Made by a program: the position numbers and the translations under genes
Notes under the pieces: generated by a model
The model's database searches: none
What the model saw: the letters and a program-made list of their open reading frames with translations, nothing else
What the model was told of the DNA's origin: nothing
Shown here: in pieces, positions 35,552 through 45,151 of the stretch
Layout: each line of letters starts with the position of its first letter
How positions within the stretch are numbered: position 1 is the stretch's first letter
Source of the DNA: Vibrio casei
GTDB taxonomy: Bacteria > Pseudomonadota > Gammaproteobacteria > Enterobacterales > Vibrionaceae
DNA: 64,000 bases
NCBI RefSeq assembly: GCF_002218025.2
Contig: NZ_AP018680.1
Coordinates: forward strand, 992,001-1,056,000
Direction of reading: 5' to 3'

Positions 35552-38080
35552 TTATTGGCAGCTTGTTGCGCCTAAATTTTTCCATACACCCCATTCACCA
35601 GTTTGTGATGGGTTTTCACCCGTCGTCCACCATTTGGCTTCATACAAAGTACCATCTAGCGTGACTTGGTCTCCTCCATTATAAACCGCCGTTGTATCCC
35701 AAGCATTGTCACATGTAGGGTCTGTCGTACCTGAGGTTTTTAGGACAACGACGGAAGCTGAAGCTTCACTTGTCAACTCACCATCACTAACCGTGACAGA
35801 AAAGTTAAGCGTTGTATCTTGCTCGTATTCACCGGCAACAAAGCTAATGCTTGAACCAGAACCGCTCACTCCTGAAGGAAGTGTCCATGTGTACGTTAAG
35901 CTATCGCCTTCAGCATCGGTAGAGCTCGAGGCATCAACGACAACCGTGTCACCAGCATTGGCTTGTGATGGTGCGATTAACCTGGCAACAGGTGCTGTAT
36001 TTTCAGGAGTAACATTAACAGGGTTAACCGTAATAATGACCGTATCGGTTGCGGTAGCCCCTTCGTTATCTGTTACTGTTAATGAGAACGTTAACGTTTG
36101 TGCCTCTGCCACTTCTGCTACATCAAACTCTGTGCTTTGTGCCGTTGGATTTTGAATGTTAACTGCTATGCCAGACGTTTGAGTCCATGCGTAAGAGGCA
36201 ATGCTGCCATCACGATCTTTCGATGCTGAGCCATCTAAAACCACGCTAGCAGGGCCAACAACGACTTTATCGGCACCGGCATTAGCGGTAGGCGCTGAAT
36301 TGGATGGTTGACCCGATAAGCCTTCATGCATGGCATTTAGAATATCGCCATTGTCGGCATCTATTTCCCATGAGAATAGCCCTGCAAGTCCTAAGCTACG
36401 AACGTATTGACCTTTCGCAATCGTAGATCGTTCATTATCGTAAGTGACTAATTTCCCAGTAGAGCGGTTCCAAACCCACGCGGCTTCAGCTTGTGTATCA
36501 TAGCCCGTCTCAAAGCCATTAATACCCGTGCCGTTTGGCCCAATCATTGAACTTTTAATGCCTTTGTAATCAATCACGCCAGCTTCCCAAACACCTTGTG
36601 CTTTCGTTCCTGTCAGCTTGCCATTACCCGTTCCTGTCATTGGATCGGTTGGGTCAGTTAAACTGTTTGGCATTACACCATCCCAACCACGGCCGTACAT
36701 TGCCGCACCTACCACCAATTTATTGGCTGGTACACCTTGTGTGAGCAAAATTTGAATCGCGTTATCGGTGGTGTAAGCGGGGCCTTTATATTCAACACCT
36801 TCTTCATCTACACCACTGCCATCGCATTGACCGGGGCGCATGAAGCTACCACAATAAAGTGCCGTTTGATGACCCGTTACATTATTCCAACCACCGTAGA
36901 AGTCGTACGTCATTGCGAAGATGTAATCCATATACTGAGCGGCGTCAGCGTAATTAACATCTTCTAATTTATCGTAACCGACACCAATGGCAGAGGTTAG
37001 CTCGTACTCTTTACCATTTTGAACTTCAAGTTCATCAAGCATAACACGCAACTCTTGCATTAAAGCAACGTAAGCGGGGCCATCATTAATCGGATCGCCT
37101 AGGTTAGCTGCTTGACCGCCGCCGCCAGGGAATTCCCAATCAATATCAACACCATCGAAGAATTTCCAAGTGGTGAGGAACTCTCGAACCGATGCGACAA
37201 AAATGTCTCGTTTTGATTTGTCGGTAAATGAGAAGAATGGGTCGGAAAGTGTCCATCCACCGACAGAAGGGACGATTTTTAGATCTGGATTGCGTTGTTT
37301 AAGCGCCATCATCATCCCGAAATTACCTTTAATTGGGGTATCGTATTCATGGCCCGCTTGCGTAAAGCTTTTTTGATAAGCGGCCCAAGGATCATGGATA
37401 ACTACATTGTAATCTGGCACGCCTTGACATGCAGTTTGTAATGCGTTGTAACTGTTTCCACCAACGGACTTCAATGATTCATTGGGGCCACAAATTGGAA
37501 TGAACCCATATAAAATATGAGTTAAGTTATCAGCAGGAAGGTTATCGACGGTATAACCACGGTCATAGATGCCCCACTCAACAAAGTAAGTGCCCACAAC
37601 GGTATTTGGGTCTGTATTGTAAGGTTGATTATTTGGGTCAACATTCATGGTTAATGGAGCAAGGTGAGAGCCATCGGTATCTGCGATGGTTAACGTTTCC
37701 GATGCTGATTTCGCACAACCTGTCTCATCACAGACTTCGATTTCCATTTGGAAAGCACCGCCTTGTGGGTAAGTAAACGATGCTGTGGTTTTATTACCAG
37801 TAATAGGGCCTGTTGCAACCTTCGCACCATCAAAATAGATGTTATAAGTATCACCAGTTGCGCCGCTGTATTGGTTAAAAGTAATGTCGATCTGAGCTTC
37901 TTGATGGTATTGAACCATGCTGTTATAGCCTGCGGTGGTTTCCATTGCTAAATCGATTTTTGAAAACTTTAAATTCTTTGAGCCATACATATCTAAAGTT
38001 GGAGCACTTGGTGCAGCAGCAACCGTTGCTGATCCTAAAGCCAGTGCAATACTCATGGCTGTTAGATTGAAACGTTTCAT
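35552..38080 (-). CDS. chiA: Secreted chitinase A (GH18) with PKD-type and chitin-binding domains
   Basis: 842 aa. A signal peptide (1-23, cut after AAA) is followed by an N-terminal Ig-like ChiA domain (about 24-135) and a GH18 TIM barrel (about 160-590). The catalytic DxxDxDxE is DGVDIDWE, acid Glu316, with SxGG as PSVGGWTLSD and YDFYGGW. Two PKD/cadherin-like Ig repeats (about 595-785, GSASKDRDGSIASYAWTQTSG and DASSSTDAEGDSLTYTW) and a C-terminal CBM5/12-type domain (NGGDQVTLDGTLYEAKWWTTGENP) complete it. It closely resembles V. harveyi ChiA. It degrades chitin outside the cell to chitobiose. Confidence 0.96.
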   Translation of the reverse strand: MKRFNLTAMSIALALGSATVAAAPSAPTLDMYGSKNLKFSKIDLAMETTAGYNSMVQYHQEAQIDITFNQYSGATGDTYNIYFDGAKVATGPITGNKTTASFTYPQGGAFQMEIEVCDETGCAKSASETLTIADTDGSHLAPLTMNVDPNNQPYNTDPNTVVGTYFVEWGIYDRGYTVDNLPADNLTHILYGFIPICGPNESLKSVGGNSYNALQTACQGVPDYNVVIHDPWAAYQKSFTQAGHEYDTPIKGNFGMMMALKQRNPDLKIVPSVGGWTLSDPFFSFTDKSKRDIFVASVREFLTTWKFFDGVDIDWEFPGGGGQAANLGDPINDGPAYVALMQELRVMLDELEVQNGKEYELTSAIGVGYDKLEDVNYADAAQYMDYIFAMTYDFYGGWNNVTGHQTALYCGSFMRPGQCDGSGVDEEGVEYKGPAYTTDNAIQILLTQGVPANKLVVGAAMYGRGWDGVMPNSLTDPTDPMTGTGNGKLTGTKAQGVWEAGVIDYKGIKSSMIGPNGTGINGFETGYDTQAEAAWVWNRSTGKLVTYDNERSTIAKGQYVRSLGLAGLFSWEIDADNGDILNAMHEGLSGQPSNSAPTANAGADKVVVGPASVVLDGSASKDRDGSIASYAWTQTSGIAVNIQNPTAQSTEFDVAEVAEAQTLTFSLTVTDNEGATATDTVIITVNPVNVTPENTAPVARLIAPSQANAGDTVVVDASSSTDAEGDSLTYTWTLPSGVSGSGSSISFVAGEYEQDTTLNFSVTVSDGELTSEASASVVVLKTSGTTDPTCDNAWDTTAVYNGGDQVTLDGTLYEAKWWTTGENPSQTGEWGVWKNLGATSCQ

Positions 38081-38681
38081 ATCATTTCTCTCTTTGTTTC
38101 TTCCTTGATCTTCTCACCATCAAATAGAGCCTGGTGAAAACTGCACACAGGATTGTGGCATCTCCAGCAGTGTTAATGAGGAAAGGAAGGTAAACAAAAC
38201 ACAAAGAAACCTTTTTGAATCGATATACAATTAAAAATGCTAACTTTACTCTTCATTTCAGTTAAAGATGGCTTAAGATCTCTATTTAATAAAACTTGTC
38301 AAATTTAGACTTGAAACCATTAAAAAATGAGCTAGGTGGGGAATTAAGTAGGTACTACATTTGGTCGTTATTTTTATAAATAATGAAGAGAAGAAAATAT
38401 TATCAGGGTATTTCACTGTGTAATCGATTGCATTTGGATACACATACTGACTGAAGGGAAAAGTGTAATCTATGTTACGTTTTTATAACTTTTTTATGGT
38501 AGATCTCAGAAAATGTTGTTAGCTTAATCCGCTGTTTATATCGTAAGTAAGGTATAAACTAGAGCATAACTGCTTTAAAAGTTTAAAACCTAGAGAAGCC
38601 TACTAATTGTACAGATTCACTTAGTTATAATGATATGAATATGTCACGGATGCATTAATATAAAATTTGGAGTTTACTCAT
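38081..38681. promoter_or_regulatory. chiA-oppA divergent regulatory region
   Basis: 601 bp with no ORF. chiA has GAGAGAAATGAT before its ATG. A palindrome TGTAATCGATTGCA (38419-38432) sits inside a wider TGTGTA...TACACA repeat. Promoters were not assigned. oppA leaders in enterics are sRNA targets, but no specific pairing was tested. Confidence 0.45.
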
Positions 38682-40313
38682 ATGCGTAAAAATACAATCA
38701 CTCAAGTACTTCTACTTGGTGTTGGCTTGGCTTTTGGTGCCACCTCTCTTCCTTCTCTTGCCGCTCAAGTTCCTGCTGGAACGAAACTTGCTGATAAACA
38801 AGAATTAGTGAAAAGTAACGGCGCAGAAGTCGCCTCTATTGATCCTCAAAAAACCGAAGGGGTGCCAGAGTCGAATGTACTTCGTGATTTATTTGAAGGC
38901 TTAGTTAACCAAGATGCAGACGGCCACGTGGTTCCTGGTGTGGCAGAAAGCTGGGAAACTCAAGATAACAAAACGTTTATTTTCCATTTACGTAAAGATG
39001 CTAAATGGTCGAATGGCGATCCTGTCACTGCCGATGATTTTGTCTTCACATTCCAACGCGCCGTTGATCCGGCAACTGCTTCTCCATATGCATGGTATTT
39101 AGAAATGACGACCATGAAAAATGCCGCTCAAATCATCAGTGGAAAAGCGGACAAATCAACGCTTGGCGTTAAAGCGATTGATGCGAATACCCTAGAAGTG
39201 TCACTTGAATCTGCGGTTCCATATTTCGTGAAAATGATGGGCCATACTACGGTTAAGCCTGTCAATAAAAAAGTTATCGAAAAATGGGGCGACCAGTGGA
39301 CTAAGCCTGAGCATTTTGTCAGTAATGGCGCTTATGTACTACAAAGCTGGGTATTGAATGAGCGTATGGTATTGGTTCGAAATAAGCACTATTGGGATGA
39401 CAAAGATACTGTCATTAACAAAGTGACGTACCTGCCAATTGATAGCAAAATCTCAGAAATGAATCGTTTTCTTTCTGGTGAAATTGATGTGACCTACGAA
39501 CTACCGAATGAGCACTTTAAAAACTTGAAGAAAGAGCATCCGGAAGATGTGATGGTGGTGGGGAATTTATGTTCTTATTACTATGGCTTTAATAACTCTA
39601 AACCGCCATTCGATGATGTTCGAGTACGTAAAGCGCTTTCTTATACTATTGATCGTGATGTTATTACTCGTATTTTATTGGGGCAAGGGCAAAAACCCGC
39701 TTATTTCTTAACACCAGAAATTACCGCCGATTTTAATCCAGAGATGCCAGAATATGGGACTTGGACGCAAAAAGAGCGAGTGGCGACAGCAAAAGAATTG
39801 TTAGAAGAGGCTGGTTATAACAAGTCGAATCCGTTGAAATTTACCTTGCTTTATAACACGGATGATAACCATAAGAAAAATGCCATTGCCATTTCTTCTA
39901 TGTGGAAAAAATCATTAGGTGTTGAAGTCACTTTAGAAAACCAAGAGTGGAAAACTTACCTGGATACCCGTCGTCAAGGTAACTTTGAAGTGACTCGTGC
40001 TGGTTGGTGTGGTGACTACAATGAGGCGTCTTCATTCTTATCACTAATGCAATCAAATAATAGTTCAAACGATCCTCGTTATCACAGTAAAGAATACGAT
40101 TCGGTGATGGAAAAAGCATTGAATTCAACGAGTGATAAAGAACGTTCAGATCTTTATTCTCAAGCTGAAAAACTGTTGGCTCGTGATATGCCTATTGCTC
40201 CAATCTTCCAATATGTGAAATCACGTCTTGTATCACCACAAGTTGGTGGGTTCCCGACAAATAATGCTGAAGATAAAATTTATACTAAAGATCTTTATCT
40301 TATTGCTAAATAA
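38682..40313 (+). CDS. oppA: Oligopeptide ABC transporter, periplasmic binding protein OppA
   Basis: 543 aa from MRKNTITQV, chosen for TTGGAG before it; an ATG at 38667 is less well placed. Signal peptide 1-27 (ending SLAAQ). SBP_bac_5 fold: EVASIDPQKTEGVPESNVLRDLFEGL, PGVAESWETQDNKTFIFHLRKDAKWSNGDPVTADDF, QEWKTYLDTRRQGNFEVTRAGWCGDYNE. These blocks follow E. coli OppA, not the chitooligosaccharide-binding protein. It captures peptides of 2-5 residues. A hairpin and about 680 bp separate it from oppB. Confidence 0.95.
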   Translation: MRKNTITQVLLLGVGLAFGATSLPSLAAQVPAGTKLADKQELVKSNGAEVASIDPQKTEGVPESNVLRDLFEGLVNQDADGHVVPGVAESWETQDNKTFIFHLRKDAKWSNGDPVTADDFVFTFQRAVDPATASPYAWYLEMTTMKNAAQIISGKADKSTLGVKAIDANTLEVSLESAVPYFVKMMGHTTVKPVNKKVIEKWGDQWTKPEHFVSNGAYVLQSWVLNERMVLVRNKHYWDDKDTVINKVTYLPIDSKISEMNRFLSGEIDVTYELPNEHFKNLKKEHPEDVMVVGNLCSYYYGFNNSKPPFDDVRVRKALSYTIDRDVITRILLGQGQKPAYFLTPEITADFNPEMPEYGTWTQKERVATAKELLEEAGYNKSNPLKFTLLYNTDDNHKKNAIAISSMWKKSLGVEVTLENQEWKTYLDTRRQGNFEVTRAGWCGDYNEASSFLSLMQSNNSSNDPRYHSKEYDSVMEKALNSTSDKERSDLYSQAEKLLARDMPIAPIFQYVKSRLVSPQVGGFPTNNAEDKIYTKDLYLIAK

Positions 40314-40332
40314 AGATTTTTTAACATATTCT

Positions 40333-40366
40333 GGTTCTGTATAGAAATATGCAGAACCTATTTTTA
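40333..40366 (+). terminator. Hairpin after oppA (terminator/attenuator)
   Basis: GGTTCTG ... CAGAACC with a 12-nt loop, then TATTTTTAT. It would let oppA be made in excess over oppBCDF. Confidence 0.6.
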
Positions 40367-40995
40367 TCACTAAAAATTCTATTATTGAAAAATTGAAAGC
40401 TTATTCGTGATTAGTGAGTATACCTATCAGGTGCTTATGACTTATGAGTATTTAAATATAGTTTTTAGGTTGCAACATTACGGTCAACTTTGAATATCCG
40501 TGCTTTTCATGTTTAATCAGTAGATAGTTCTGTTGAATGTTGATAGGGTTTAGCGATGAAGTAAAGAGATAAACTGATATCTACAAGGATTCTGTAGTAG
40601 GTTTTTCAAGCGTTTTAATCATAACGGTTACTTCAAATCATACAGGTTATGGAGTCGATGTATGTATCAGAATGGAATTCAAAAATTAGAGCTACTTTGC
40701 CACTTTTCTTCTTCAAAGTACTCTCCATTTGCTCGTTGTGTTATGTGCATATGTGCGCACCAATTTTCCAATAAGCAAATCGGTAACATTTCCCCATCAA
40801 TACCTCAGACTCGATCTATTAAATTACTTTTGGTACCAAAGAGTAGTATCCATTTTATTACTTAATGATCCCTTAATGTTTATTGATGATCCAATTTTAA
40901 ATTAGTAGTAAATAAAATAATAACAACATAAACAGGGAATGTTTGCCCGATTTGGCAGACTCTATATTTATTAGTCACAACTGGAAGTTATATAT
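40367..40995. other. Long oppA-oppB gap without a recognised gene
   Basis: About 630 bp, AT-rich. The only sizeable frame (40662-40865, 67 aa, Cys-rich and without recognisable similarity) follows a GGAG but has no supporting feature. A small stem CTACA-AGGATTC-TGTAG with TTTTTC lies at 40581-40606. The region may hold an independent oppB promoter or a small RNA; neither can be shown. Confidence 0.4.
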
Positions 40996-41916
40996 ATGTT
41001 TAAATTTATTTTAAAAAGGCTGTTAGAGGCAATACCGACTATGTTGGTATTGATCACAGTATCTTTTTTCTTAATGCGATTTGCTCCAGGGAACCCGTTC
41101 TCCAGTGAACGCCCGTTACCTCCTGAAGTGATGGCAAATATCAATGCTAAGTATGGGCTAGATAAGCCTGTACTCACTCAATATACAACGTACTTAACCA
41201 ATATTATTCAAGGTGATTTTGGTCCCTCATTTAAATATCAAGATTACACCGTAAATGAATTGGTTTACGCGGCTTTACCGGTTTCAGCGAAAGTCGGATT
41301 TTTTGCTTTCATTTTCACGCTTATTCTCGGAGTGACGGTCGGAACCATTGCGTCATTGCGGCAAAATACATGGGTGGATTATACCATCATGTCGACCGCC
41401 ATGCTTGGGGTGGTAATGCCATCCTTTGTTCTTGCGCCTGTTTTAATTTACATTTTTTCAATTAATTTAGGTTGGTTTCCCGCTGGTGGTTGGAAAGACG
41501 GGAGCTTTTATTATATGTTCCTGCCAATGGTCGGCATGTCATTGCTTTATGTTGCTACTTTTGCTCGTATTACACGTGGCAGTATGATTGAAACTCTAAA
41601 TAGTAACTTTATCCGTACCGCTCGCGCCAAAGGCTTAAGTTACCGTTACATCATTATAAAACATGCGCTAAAACCTGCACTGCTCCCGGTGGTTTCGTAC
41701 ATGGGGCCAGCATTTGTAGGGATTATTACCGGTTCAGTTGTGATTGAAACCATTTTTGGTTTACCGGGAATTGGTAAGCTCTTCGTAAACGCAGCCTTTA
41801 ACCGTGACTATTCATTGGTAATGGGGATTACTATCTTAATTGGTTTCTTATTCATTCTTTTCAATGCGGTTGTCGACGTTCTGTTGGCGTACATTGATCC
41901 GAAAATTCGTTACTAA
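40996..41916 (+). CDS. oppB: Oligopeptide ABC transporter permease OppB
   Basis: 306 aa, six membrane helices. N-terminal MFKFILKRLLEAIPTMLVLITVSFFLMRFAPGNPF and the permease coupling (EAA) loop TRGSMIETLNSNFIRTARAKGLSYRYIIIKHALKPALLPVV. It pairs with OppC to form the channel. 15 bp before oppC. Confidence 0.95.
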   Translation: MFKFILKRLLEAIPTMLVLITVSFFLMRFAPGNPFSSERPLPPEVMANINAKYGLDKPVLTQYTTYLTNIIQGDFGPSFKYQDYTVNELVYAALPVSAKVGFFAFIFTLILGVTVGTIASLRQNTWVDYTIMSTAMLGVVMPSFVLAPVLIYIFSINLGWFPAGGWKDGSFYYMFLPMVGMSLLYVATFARITRGSMIETLNSNFIRTARAKGLSYRYIIIKHALKPALLPVVSYMGPAFVGIITGSVVIETIFGLPGIGKLFVNAAFNRDYSLVMGITILIGFLFILFNAVVDVLLAYIDPKIRY

Positions 41917-41931
41917 TCAGAGGCTGACGCA

Positions 41932-42834
41932 ATGTTAAATAAACAACAAAATTTAGATGCGATTGAGAAGTTCTCTGAGAACTTAGAAATTGAAGGCCGC
42001 AGCCTTTGGCAAGATGCACGAATCCGTTTTATGCGTAACAAAGCCGCGATGGTGAGCTTAGTCATTCTTGTTCTGATTACATTAGCGGTTATTTTCTTAC
42101 CTATGTTTGCTCATTATGCTTACGATGATACTGATTGGTATGCTCTGCAAGCGGCGCCATCTTCTGAACATGTTTTTGGCACCGATAGTTTAGGGCGCGA
42201 TTTATATGTTCGGACTTTAATGGGAGGGCGTATCTCACTCATGGTCGGTATTTTAGGGGCATTTGTTGCCGTGTTGATTGGTACGCTTTATGGCGCTGCA
42301 TCGGGTTTTATTGGCGGTAAAGTCGACCGTGTGATGATGCGTATTCTGGAGATTTTATACGCAGTACCTTTCATGTTCTTAGTGATTGTTCTCGTAACAT
42401 TTTTTGGTCGTAATATTGTTTTGATATTTGTGGCGATAGGGGCGATTGCGTGGCTGGATATGGCGCGGATTGTTCGTGGACAAACGTTGAGCTTACGGAA
42501 TAAAGAATTTATTGAGGCGGCTTACGTATGTGGTGTCAGTAATTGGAAAATTATTACTCGTCACATTGTGCCAAATGTTTTGGGTATCGTAGCGGTTTAT
42601 TCTACGTTACTAGTTCCAAGTATGATTCTTACCGAGTCTTTCTTATCTTTCCTTGGTCTAGGAGTTCAAGAACCTATGACAAGCTGGGGGGCATTACTGC
42701 AAGAAGGCGCACAAACCATGGAGATTGCGATTTGGCAATTGGGTTTCCCTGCGGCATTCATGGTGGTAACGCTATTTTGCTTTAATTATGTCGGCGATGG
42801 TCTGCGTGATGCGCTCGATCCAAAAGATCGCTAA
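41932..42834 (+). CDS. oppC: Oligopeptide ABC transporter permease OppC
   Basis: 300 aa. A cytosolic N-terminus is followed by six helices. EAA loop MARIVRGQTLSLRNKEFIEAAYVCGVSNWKIITRHIVPNVLG. HVFGTDSLGRDLYVRTLMGGRISL is the standard DppC/OppC block. GAGG lies upstream of the ATG. Confidence 0.95.
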   Translation: MLNKQQNLDAIEKFSENLEIEGRSLWQDARIRFMRNKAAMVSLVILVLITLAVIFLPMFAHYAYDDTDWYALQAAPSSEHVFGTDSLGRDLYVRTLMGGRISLMVGILGAFVAVLIGTLYGAASGFIGGKVDRVMMRILEILYAVPFMFLVIVLVTFFGRNIVLIFVAIGAIAWLDMARIVRGQTLSLRNKEFIEAAYVCGVSNWKIITRHIVPNVLGIVAVYSTLLVPSMILTESFLSFLGLGVQEPMTSWGALLQEGAQTMEIAIWQLGFPAAFMVVTLFCFNYVGDGLRDALDPKDR

Positions 42835-42901
42835 TTCAATTGGCATAACGTATTAAAAAATAAAGCAGCGCCAGCGAAAAACAGAATGATAAGGAAAGAC
42901 A

Positions 42902-43876
42902 ATGAGCAATTTATTAGATGTACAAGACTTAAGGGTTGAATTTAAAACCCAAGACGGCATGGTCACTGCCGTGAATGACTTGAGTTTCTCACTCAAACAA
43001 GGCGAAACGTTAGGTATCGTTGGGGAGTCTGGTTCAGGTAAATCACAAACCGTATTTGCGATTATGGGCCTACTTGCTAAGAATGGTGTGATCAGCGGCA
43101 GTGCTAAATTTGAAGGCAAAGAAATTTTAAACTTGCCGGAAAAAGAGCTAAATACCATTCGTGCAGAGCAAATCGCGATGATATTCCAAGATCCAATGAC
43201 ATCACTGAATCCATATATGAAGGTTAGTGACCAGTTGATGGAAGTACTCATGCTTCACAAAGGCATGGGTAAATCTGCCGCCTTTGAAGAATCGGTACGC
43301 ATGTTAGAAGCGGTGAAAATACCAGAGGCACGTAAGCGTATTACCATGTACCCACACGAGTTTTCAGGAGGTATGCGCCAGCGGGTGATGATTGCGATGG
43401 CATTATTATGTCGACCTAAATTATTGATTGCGGATGAACCGACCACTGCTTTAGATGTTACCGTTCAAGCTCAAATTATGGATTTGTTGAACGAATTAAA
43501 GGATGAGTTTAATACCGCTATTATTATGATCACGCACGATCTTGGCGTGGTTGCAGGTTCATGCGACAAAGTTCTGGTGATGTACGCAGGTCGTACAATG
43601 GAATATGGGTCGGTTGAAGATATTTTCTATAATCCAAGCCATCCCTACTCTGAAGGCTTATTGCGTGCCATTCCTCGTCTCGATTCTAAAGGGGATGTCT
43701 TACCGACGATTCCAGGGAATCCACCGAATTTGTTGCGTTTACCACCGGGTTGTCCTTATCAAGAACGTTGCCACCGAGTAACGGAACGTTGCGGCCGTGA
43801 AGCGCCGCAACTTCTGCCATTTGGAGAGGATCGTCATCGTGCTTGTTTTTCTGATTGGGAGGGCTGGAAATCATGA
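42902..43876 (+). CDS. oppD: Oligopeptide ABC transporter ATP-binding protein OppD
   Basis: 324 aa. Walker A GESGSGKSQT, Q-loop IFQDPMTSLNPY, signature FSGGMRQRVMIAMAL, Walker B LLIADEPTTALDVT. The C-terminal oligo_HPY domain (PGNPPNLLRLPPGCPYQERC...RCG...C) has the Cys spacing of a [4Fe-4S]-like site seen in this family. Its stop overlaps the oppF start (ATGA). Confidence 0.96.
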   Translation: MSNLLDVQDLRVEFKTQDGMVTAVNDLSFSLKQGETLGIVGESGSGKSQTVFAIMGLLAKNGVISGSAKFEGKEILNLPEKELNTIRAEQIAMIFQDPMTSLNPYMKVSDQLMEVLMLHKGMGKSAAFEESVRMLEAVKIPEARKRITMYPHEFSGGMRQRVMIAMALLCRPKLLIADEPTTALDVTVQAQIMDLLNELKDEFNTAIIMITHDLGVVAGSCDKVLVMYAGRTMEYGSVEDIFYNPSHPYSEGLLRAIPRLDSKGDVLPTIPGNPPNLLRLPPGCPYQERCHRVTERCGREAPQLLPFGEDRHRACFSDWEGWKS

Positions 43877-44925
43877 GTCAATCAACAACTTTATTAAAAG
43901 AAGGCGTAGAAGCCATGAATGATGCGCCACAATCGAATACCGCCGGTAAAGCGTTATTACTAGATATTAAAGATTTAAAAGTACACTTCAATATTGCAGC
44001 TAAATCAGCGTGGCCATGGGCTAAACCTGCCAAACTAAAAGCGGTCGATGGTGTGAACGTTCGATTATACGAAGGTGAAACGCTAGGCGTTGTGGGTGAG
44101 TCTGGTTGTGGTAAATCGACGTTTGCTCGTGCGATTGTCGGTTTAGTGGAAGCGACGGAAGGCGAAGTGCTGTGGTTAGGCCAAGACTTAACTCGCATGC
44201 AAGCGGTACAAAAGCGTGAAAAGCGTAAAGAAATTCAAATGATTTTCCAAGATCCACTGGCGTCATTGAATCCACGTATGACCGTTGGGGATATCATTGC
44301 AGAGCCATTGATTACCTTTTATCCAAGGCTTTCTAAAGTAGACGTCAAAGCTAAAGTAAAAGCCATGATGGATAAAGTAGGCCTATTGCCTAACGTAATA
44401 AACCGTTACCCACATGAGTTTTCTGGTGGTCAATGTCAGCGTATTGGGATTGCTCGAGCATTGATCTTAAATCCAAAAATGATCATCTGTGATGAACCTG
44501 TTTCAGCACTCGATGTTTCCATTCAAGCACAAGTGGTTAATTTATTGAAAGATCTGCAGAATGAACTTGGCTTGAGCTTAGTTTTTATTGCGCATGATTT
44601 ATCGGTGGTGAAGCATATTTCAGATCGTGTTTTGGTGATGTATCTTGGTAATGCGGTTGAATTAGGGGAGTCGGATGCCTTATTCGCTAACCCTAAGCAC
44701 CCTTACACCAAAGCGTTGATGTCGGCTGTTCCGATTCCTGATCCAAGAAAAGAACGAGCTAAGAAAATCCAAATGTTGGAAGGGGATTTACCGTCGCCGA
44801 TTAATCCACCATCGGGGTGCGTGTTCCGAACGCGTTGCCCAATAGCGACGGCACAATGTGCTGAGCAGAAACCACAAATTAAAGGCACAGATGTGCACGC
44901 GGTATCGTGTTTGTTGGTGGATTAA
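43873..44925 (+). CDS. oppF: Oligopeptide ABC transporter ATP-binding protein OppF
   Basis: 350 aa from MSQSTTLLKE, whose ATG overlaps the oppD TGA. Walker A GESGCGKST, signature FSGGQCQRIGIARAL, Walker B MIICDEPVSALDVS, C-terminal oligo_HPY block (GDLPSPINPPSGCVFRTRCPIATAQC). It dimerises with OppD. Last gene of the opp cluster. Confidence 0.96.
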   Translation: MSQSTTLLKEGVEAMNDAPQSNTAGKALLLDIKDLKVHFNIAAKSAWPWAKPAKLKAVDGVNVRLYEGETLGVVGESGCGKSTFARAIVGLVEATEGEVLWLGQDLTRMQAVQKREKRKEIQMIFQDPLASLNPRMTVGDIIAEPLITFYPRLSKVDVKAKVKAMMDKVGLLPNVINRYPHEFSGGQCQRIGIARALILNPKMIICDEPVSALDVSIQAQVVNLLKDLQNELGLSLVFIAHDLSVVKHISDRVLVMYLGNAVELGESDALFANPKHPYTKALMSAVPIPDPRKERAKKIQMLEGDLPSPINPPSGCVFRTRCPIATAQCAEQKPQIKGTDVHAVSCLLVD

Positions 44926-44952
44926 CAAAGGTAATACATAATAAGTAAAACA

Positions 44953-44982
44953 AAAGCAGTGCTGATATTAGTACTGCTTTTT
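44953..44982 (+). terminator. oppF terminator
   Basis: AAAAGCAGTGCT-GATATT-AGTACTGCTTTTT: a stem with a T-tract about 30 bp after oppF. Confidence 0.82.
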
Positions 44983-45151
44983 CGTTTTTATGGGTAGGTA
45001 ATTGGATATTTTGTTTAAGATTAGTTGTTCCCCTAGCATTTTCTAATCCTGTTGATTGAATGGAGGGTCTTAACACCATAGAATATTGAGAAAATAATAA
45101 GAATAAATTAGAGACCATACATTGGTCTTTTGCTGCTCAGAGGGAACTAGG

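Noticed and set aside
35706..36155. 149-codon plus-strand frame inside chiA
   Set aside because: Antisense to the Ig/PKD-like domains; composition (Val/Thr/Ser-rich) mirrors the real coding strand.
40662..40865. 67-aa frame in the oppA-oppB gap
   Set aside because: A GGAG precedes it, but there is no known domain, unusual composition, and no support from neighbours. Noted only in the gap entry.
38682..44925. Chitooligosaccharide ABC transporter instead of Opp
   Set aside because: The position next to chiA suggested it, but the binding protein follows OppA blocks (EVASIDPQKTEGVPESN, QEWKTYLDTR) rather than the Vibrio chitooligosaccharide-binding protein.
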